64,000 nt of DNA from CAVTSA01 sp963737225 (GTDB lineage: Bacteria > Chloroflexota > Dormibacteria > Dormibacterales > Dormibacteraceae), in assembly GCA_963737225.1 (NCBI GenBank), contig CAVTSA010000005.1, forward strand, positions 124,001-188,000. The letters run 5' to 3'. The position numbers and the translations under genes are program-made. The notes under the pieces are model-generated. The model was not told where the DNA came from, did not search any database, and worked only from the letters and a program-made list of their open reading frames with translations. Positions 59,304-64,000 of the stretch are shown here, piece after piece (the stretch's first letter is position 1; the number at the start of each line of letters is the position of its first letter).

Positions 59304-60551
59304 ATGGAACAAACCGCCGCGGAGCTGACGGGCGGCGACGGACAGGTCCTGACCCACGGCCGGATCACGCCCGAGGGAATCGAGAAGCTCCGGGGGATGG
59401 TCCGCCGCGAGCTCCGGCAGACATTCCGCTTCAACACTGAGGTCACACAGGACAACGTGCGCCACTACTGCTGGGGCATCGGTGACGACAACCCGCTGTG
59501 GATGGACCCCGCCTACGCGTCGCGCACTGACTATGGCGGCCCGGTGGCGCCGCCGGGCTACCTGTGGACCCTGCACCCGACCTGGGTGCAGATCGGTCTG
59601 CCCGGCGTGCACGGGTTCCATTCCGGGTCGGATTGGACGTTCCACCGCCCGATCCTCTCAGGAGACCGGCCACGGCTGACTGTCTGGCTCGAGGATGTGG
59701 TCGAGAAGCAGGGCAAGTTCGGCGGCAACTCGGTGATCCTCTACTTCCGGAGCGTCTTCTCGAACGCACAGGACCAGGTCCTAGCCGACGTGTTGTCGTG
59801 GTCCTTTCGGATCGAGCGGCACCAGTCCCGTGCCAGGGATCAGGACCCGCACGCCGGGCTGGAGATGAAGAGCTGGACGCCGGACGAGCTGGCCCCGGTG
59901 GAGGAAGCGCAGCTCGCCGAGCGGCCGCGGGGCGCCGAGGACCACCTCTGGGAGGACGTCGAAGTCGGCGAAATCATGGACCCGGTCGTGAAGGGCCCGC
60001 TTTGCCTGACCGACATGATCGCCTGGTACACCGGTTCGGCGCCCGTCTACCAGCCGGCGCATGAACTGGCGCTGAGATGGTACCGGCGGCACCCGATGTG
60101 GGCCTATCGGAACCCTTCCATCGGGGTGCTGGAGCCCAGCGTGCGCGTGCACGAGGACCTAGCAACGGCCCAGGCGGCCGGCCTGCCGGGGCCGTACGAC
60201 GTCGGCATCCAGCGCCACCAGTGGCTCTTCCACCTCATCACCAATTGGGCAGGTGACGCCGGCTTCGTGAAGAGTTGTCGCGCCGAGTACCGCGCCTTCA
60301 ACTTCTATGGAGACGTGCAGTGGATCTCGGGAGAGGTGGCTGGAAAGCGGGTCGACGAGGATGGCGACCACGTGGCAGATCTGCGGCTATGGGCCCGCAA
60401 CCAGCGGGAGGAGGTCACGATGCCGGCCACCGCGGTGGTCGCGCTGCCGACGCGGTCAGGTCTGCGGCCGGTACGCCAACGGCTCCAGCGGTCGACGCCA
60501 GGGGCACACTTCCTGGCCCGCGTCGCTCCGGACCTGGTCACCCTCCCGTGA
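59304..60551 (+). CDS. Double-hotdog MaoC-type dehydratase/hydratase
   Basis: 415 residues from the ATG at 59304, preceded by AAGAGGAG. Two hotdog domains: N-terminal HYCWGIGDDNPLWMDPAYAS then GGPVAPPGYLWTLHPTWVQI (FAS1-dehydratase type), and a second after residue 210 (EDVEVGEIMDPVVKGPLCLT, DMIAWYTGSAPVYQPAHEL). Such enzymes hydrate or dehydrate acyl-CoAs (mesaconyl-CoA hydratase-like and others). Flanked by two CoA-transferases, it probably works on their CoA ester. GTGA overlap with the next gene. Confidence 0.85.
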   Translation: MEQTAAELTGGDGQVLTHGRITPEGIEKLRGMVRRELRQTFRFNTEVTQDNVRHYCWGIGDDNPLWMDPAYASRTDYGGPVAPPGYLWTLHPTWVQIGLPGVHGFHSGSDWTFHRPILSGDRPRLTVWLEDVVEKQGKFGGNSVILYFRSVFSNAQDQVLADVLSWSFRIERHQSRARDQDPHAGLEMKSWTPDELAPVEEAQLAERPRGAEDHLWEDVEVGEIMDPVVKGPLCLTDMIAWYTGSAPVYQPAHELALRWYRRHPMWAYRNPSIGVLEPSVRVHEDLATAQAAGLPGPYDVGIQRHQWLFHLITNWAGDAGFVKSCRAEYRAFNFYGDVQWISGEVAGKRVDEDGDHVADLRLWARNQREEVTMPATAVVALPTRSGLRPVRQRLQRSTPGAHFLARVAPDLVTLP

Positions 60552-61768
60552 GTCGGGAGGCTGCCCCCAATCCCTTCGACGGGATCCGGGTGCTCGATTT
60601 CACCCATGCCGCCGCCGGTCCCTTCGCGACCATGTGGCTCGGCGACCTCGGGGCCGAGGTGCTGAAGGTGGAGAAGCCGGGGCGGGGAGACGGCTCGCGT
60701 TACATGGGAGAGTCGCTAGACGGAACGCCGAACTCCGACTATTACGCCAGCCTCAACCGCAACAAGCGTGACATCCTGCTGGACCTTCAGTCGCCGGAGG
60801 GGGCCGGCCTAGCCCGGAAGCTCGCCGCGATGTGCGACGTCGTGGTGCAGAATTTCCGTCCCGGGGTCATGGATCGTCTGGGGCTCGGGTTCGACGCACT
60901 GGCGGCCGGGCGCCCCGGACTGGTGTACTGCTCGATCTCGGCCTTCGGCGGCGACGGGCCGTGGCGCGACCGCCCAGCCAACGACATCATCATGCAGGGC
61001 GTCAGCGGCCTGATGAGCCTGACCGGCGAGCCCAACGGCGACCCGGTACGGGTCGGCACGCCGATGTGCGACTTCGCGACCGGGCTATTCGCACTGTCGG
61101 GAGTCGCGGCGGCGCTGTTCAGTCGCGGGCGGCATCCTTCTGGACAACATGTTCAGGTCAACATGTTCGACAGCACCATCGCAATGATGGCGAACTACGT
61201 CCCCGCGGTCCTCAGCTTGGGGAGAACGCTGTCGCGGCAGGGTCGGGGTCACGCGCAGCTCGTCCCGTATCAGGCCTTCCGATGCGGTGACGGCCAGCAC
61301 CTGATCGTCGGCGCCTTCACGGACGCCTTCTGGCGCCGGCTGTGCAGCGCTGCCGGTGTCGAGTGGCTGCTCGAGGACCGTAACTTCGCGACCAACGGGG
61401 ACCGCATCGCGCACCGCGACGAGCTGGTACCGGTGCTGGAGAGGGTCTTCGCCACGAGGCCGCGGGAGGAATGGCTGCACATCCTGGAAAGGGCGGACGT
61501 CCCGGCCACACCCGTCCTGACCCTCAGGGACGCTTTGAACAGCGAGCAGGCCGAGGCCAACGGCACGGTTGTGGAGCTGCCAGAGACCGACCCTCCCCTC
61601 TTCGTTGCCGGTCTGCCGGTGCGTGCGCCGGAGTGGCCGCGGCCGCCGCGCCGGAGCCCGCCGGCCATGGGGGCAGATACTGCCGATATCCTGCGCGGTC
61701 TGGTCGGACTCGACGCGGAGGAGATCGAGGGCCTGGCCGCGCGCGAAGTGATCGGCCTCGGGCCGTGA
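60548..61768 (+). CDS. Family III CoA-transferase (CaiB/BaiF), second copy
   Basis: 406 residues from the GTG overlapping the preceding TGA. FDGIRVLDFTHAAAGPFATM, LGDLGAEVLKVEKPGRGDGS, LNRNKRDILLDLQSPEG, then SAFGGDGPWRDRPANDIIMQ with the catalytic Asp, and SGQHVQVNMFDSTIAMMANY. It is clearly distinct from the first copy, so they probably use different acid pairs or form a heteromer. Its stop overlaps the next ATG (TGATG). Confidence 0.9.
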   Translation: MSREAAPNPFDGIRVLDFTHAAAGPFATMWLGDLGAEVLKVEKPGRGDGSRYMGESLDGTPNSDYYASLNRNKRDILLDLQSPEGAGLARKLAAMCDVVVQNFRPGVMDRLGLGFDALAAGRPGLVYCSISAFGGDGPWRDRPANDIIMQGVSGLMSLTGEPNGDPVRVGTPMCDFATGLFALSGVAAALFSRGRHPSGQHVQVNMFDSTIAMMANYVPAVLSLGRTLSRQGRGHAQLVPYQAFRCGDGQHLIVGAFTDAFWRRLCSAAGVEWLLEDRNFATNGDRIAHRDELVPVLERVFATRPREEWLHILERADVPATPVLTLRDALNSEQAEANGTVVELPETDPPLFVAGLPVRAPEWPRPPRRSPPAMGADTADILRGLVGLDAEEIEGLAAREVIGLGP

Positions 61769-62564
61769 TGAACCCTGCCGCCTCTGCTGCCTCCCAAGGT
61801 CCCCCCATCCAGGTCGGGATGACAACCTATGGGTATCTGTATCGAGCCACGCTGGAGGCGAGTCTCGACTCGATCGCCAGAGCCGGCTTTCACCTCGTCG
61901 AGATCTCCGCCGTCGCACCCCACGTTCCCGCGACGGCATTCGACTGGGACGAGCGGCGGCAGGTCAAGCGTCTCTTGGAAGATCGAGGACTGACCTCTGT
62001 GGCGATTAACGCCCCCGAGCTCAACCTGATCAGTCCCAACCGCGAGGTGCGCGACGTGGCCCTGGGCCAGTACCGTCGCTGCATCGGACTTGCACACGAC
62101 CTCGGGGCGAGGCTGGTCGTGGTCATCCCCGGGAGGCGGGGTCCGCTGATCCCGATGCCGGCGCCTGACGCCACGGAGCTGGCGCTCCTACAGTTGTCGC
62201 GAATGCTCGGGGACGCCCGTGAGTATGGAGTTAGGCTGGCGCTGGAAGCCGTCCCTTCCGGCTTCGCCGAGTCCACGCAGGAGCTGCTCGGATTGGTGCG
62301 GTCCATCGATGACGAACTGCTGGGAATCACGCTCGATGTCGCGAACTTTTCAGTCGGGAGGACGTGCCGGCAGCGGTCCGGACGACCATGAGCGTGCTTA
62401 TGCTGGCGCACGTGAGTGACACCAGGCGTGGGTGCAGAGCGCACACCTCGTTGGTCAGGGGCGAGGTCGACGCTCGACAGTTCCTGGGTGCGCTCCGCCA
62501 GCACGCTTATGCCGGCCCCGGGCCTGACCTGGTCACCTTGAAAAGCTGGGGGTGCACGGCGTAG
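61768..62564 (+). pseudogene. TIM-barrel sugar phosphate isomerase-type, second copy, frameshifted
   Basis: Starts MNPAASAASQGPPIQVGMTT. Good TIM-barrel sequence runs to LLGITLDVANFSVG (YGVRLALEAVPSGFAEST, with metal Glu and Asp). The frame is then lost and stops at 62391. One more G near 62354 gives EDVPAAVRTTMSVLMLAHVS, then DTRRGCRAHTSLVRGEVDAR, ending at 62564, which is the natural C-terminal half. Either a recent pseudogene or an assembly slip. Confidence 0.75.
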
Positions 62565-62566
62565 CG

Positions 62567-63343
62567 ATGGCTGACGGGCCCGTCCGCGTGATCGAGCGTG
62601 TGGTGAACATCCTCGACTGTTTTCTCGACACGCCAGGCGCACTCGGCATCAGCGAGTTGTCTCGCCAGACTCAACTCAGCAAAAGCACGGTCCACCACCT
62701 GGTCACCACGCTGGTCCAGACCGGGCTGCTGGCTCCCGACGGACCCAGCAGGCTTTACCGGCTGGGGCCCAAGGCGGCTCAGCTCGGCACCGCATTCACG
62801 GAGTCTACCGACCTCCGTGACCTCGTCCTGCCTACGCTCACACAGCTCCGGGATCTGACCGACGAAACGGTGACGCTCCACGTCAAGGTCGATGACCAAC
62901 GCGTGGTCATGGCCCAGGTGGTAAGTACCCAGGGCATCCGCCGCGTTCTCCAAGTCGGGTCCTCGCGACCGATCCACTTGGGGGCAGTGGGGATGGTGCT
63001 GATGAGCGACCTCAGCGATCAAGAGGTGCTCCAGCTGTTGAATCGGGCGCGACCTCAGAAGTGGACGACAAGTACCGTCACCGACCCCAAGCAGATCCTT
63101 GACTTGGTCAGGCGCGCTCGGATTGACGGCTATAGCACGCTCAGCGAACAGACGGAGGAGGGCGTCGGAGTAATTGCCCTGCCGCTGCACGACCACCGCG
63201 GGAAGGTTCCGGCAGCCATCGTAATATCCGGGCCAATACAACGCTGGAACCCGGTTGCCATAGGGCCACACATCGAAAGCATGGTCGCGATCGTCGAGGA
63301 TGTGAGCCGACGACTTGGGCGCCGATTCGACGGGCACGCCTAG
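62567..63343 (+). CDS. IclR-family transcriptional regulator
   Basis: 258 residues from the ATG at 62567 (MADGPVRVIERVVNILDCFL); a GTG at 62552 is an alternative. N-terminal winged HTH LGISELSRQTQLSKSTVHHL, then VTTLVQTGLLAPDG. A GAF-like effector domain follows: RRVLQVGSSRPIHLGAVGMV, RARIDGYSTLSEQTEEGVGV and IALPLHDHRGKVPAAIVISG. It ends the catabolic operon and probably controls it through a pathway acid. Confidence 0.9.
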   Translation: MADGPVRVIERVVNILDCFLDTPGALGISELSRQTQLSKSTVHHLVTTLVQTGLLAPDGPSRLYRLGPKAAQLGTAFTESTDLRDLVLPTLTQLRDLTDETVTLHVKVDDQRVVMAQVVSTQGIRRVLQVGSSRPIHLGAVGMVLMSDLSDQEVLQLLNRARPQKWTTSTVTDPKQILDLVRRARIDGYSTLSEQTEEGVGVIALPLHDHRGKVPAAIVISGPIQRWNPVAIGPHIESMVAIVEDVSRRLGRRFDGHA

Positions 63344-63344
63344 G

Positions 63345-64000
63345 TCACGTAAGAGGGACCTCGATCAACGTAGGCCCGTCCGTATCGAAGGCGACGTCCA
63401 GAGCCCGGCTTACGTCTGACGCCTTGCGGGCAACCACCCCGGAGGCGCCAAAGGCCTGCGCCACTTGGGAGAAGGTCGGCGGGTCGAAGGTGACGCCGAA
63501 GGGGTCGATGCCATGCGCGACCATAGCCTGCCGAATCTCGCCGTACCCGCGGTTGTTAGTCACCACTATCGGCAGTTGCAGTTTCAGGTCGACTGCCATC
63601 CCGATCTCTGACAGTGTGAAAAGGATAGCACCGTCACCGGCGACCACCAGGGTCCGGCGGTCGGGCCGGGCGAGCTTGGCGCCGATCCCGGCCGGGAGCG
63701 CGTAGCCCAGCGTCGCATAGCCGGTGGGGTTGAAGCAGGAACGGGGTAGCCTCGCGAACCGCGCCGGGAGAACGCCGTTGTAGGAGATCTGAGAGGTGTC
63801 GCAGGCGACGACGACATCCTCGTCGAGGGCCATCTGTATCCCCTCCATGACGTCGGCCAGGGCTCCAGCCCGGGTCCGCACCTCGTCATCGAGTCGGACT
63901 CGGGCCTCGCGCGCCCGCGCAGCGCCCTCCCCCCCTTGCACTGGGCCAATGCCAGCCAACAACTCCCGAGCCGCGAGGGCGGAATCCCCATGGATTACGC
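63345..64000 (-). CDS. Thiamine diphosphate-dependent enzyme, C-terminal part (runs off the window)
   Basis: Open to the window edge on its 5' side; only about 218 residues are seen. PP domain: SCFNPTGYATLGYALPAGIG, TLVVAGDGAILFTLSEIGMA (GDG of the ThDP/Mg motif) and LPIVVTNNRGYGEIRQAMVA (NN). Acetolactate synthase-like. It is convergent with the IclR gene and different from the ThDP enzyme at 54952, so the locus encodes two such enzymes. Confidence 0.85.
   Translation of the reverse strand, partial: VIHGDSALAARELLAGIGPVQGGEGAARAREARVRLDDEVRTRAGALADVMEGIQMALDEDVVVACDTSQISYNGVLPARFARLPRSCFNPTGYATLGYALPAGIGAKLARPDRRTLVVAGDGAILFTLSEIGMAVDLKLQLPIVVTNNRGYGEIRQAMVAHGIDPFGVTFDPPTFSQVAQAFGASGVVARKASDVSRALDVAFDTDGPTLIEVPLT

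Overview
The window is high-GC bacterial DNA with frequent GTG/TTG starts, ATGA/GTGA-type stop-start overlaps and a few probable leaderless starts. Gene families such as a deazaflavin (F420)-type nitroreductase, a VC0807-type membrane protein and DUF1254/DUF1214 proteins point to a soil actinomycete-like or related high-GC lineage. I cannot name the organism from sequence alone. No rRNA, tRNA or CRISPR array was seen.

Layout. (1) 1-12.4 kb: accessory genes. These are a methyltransferase, a Gly-rich repeat protein, the body of a borosin-type (OphMA-like) N-methyltransferase lacking its N-terminus, a frameshifted propeller-like repeat protein, a polA relic, a split MerR/GyrI-like sensor with its own 19-bp-spacer promoter, and a TetR-led operon. 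The operon carries an alpha/beta hydrolase, a VC0807 protein, DUF1214, DUF1254 and a broken ABC gene. An AT-rich island with a 55-aa two-helix membrane protein and a broken methyltransferase follow. (2) 12.4-24.9 kb: a mobile-element graveyard. A P-loop kinase gene is cut by an IS3 element, which is itself cut by an IS30 element. Also here are a small zinc-finger gene behind a repeated palindrome, a HAD gene cut by an IS630 scrap, a second IS30, an IS110, two small enzymes and a complete IS21 with a 7-bp target duplication. (3) 24.9-26.1 kb: RidA and a nucleotidyltransferase. (4) 26.4-38.3 kb: a phage- or satellite-type early region. About 20 tightly overlapping minus-strand genes (prim-pol/DUF3987, HNH, PD-(D/E)XK nuclease, ssDNA-binding-like protein, many small zinc proteins) run away from a divergent promoter carrying a perfect palindrome next to an HTH regulator. 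An iteron/AT-rich origin candidate lies just past the prim-pol gene. No integrase or structural gene is visible. (5) 38.3-47 kb: group II intron and IS630 scraps, a sarcosine-oxidase-like flavoenzyme, an NQR2/RnfD-like membrane protein, a GSA-type aminotransferase and an ISL3 element with a perfect 8-bp target duplication. (6) 47-64 kb: a lipoprotein, an AhpD-like protein, a complete dipeptide-type ABC importer, and a plus-strand catabolic operon. The operon runs ThDP enzyme, CaiB CoA-transferase, TIM-barrel isomerase, flavoenzyme relic, double-hotdog MaoC dehydratase, second CaiB, second TIM-barrel and IclR regulator. A second ThDP enzyme runs off the window end.

How it works together. The last 16 kb reads as uptake of a small organic compound, CoA activation, dehydration/hydration and ThDP-dependent C-C cleavage, with an IclR switch. 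The substrate is unknown. The 26-38 kb block reads as a self-contained replication module under a divergent repressor.

Caution. Many broken genes here need only one extra G or C in a short homopolymer to become intact. This raises the possibility that part of the apparent gene decay is consensus error in the assembly.
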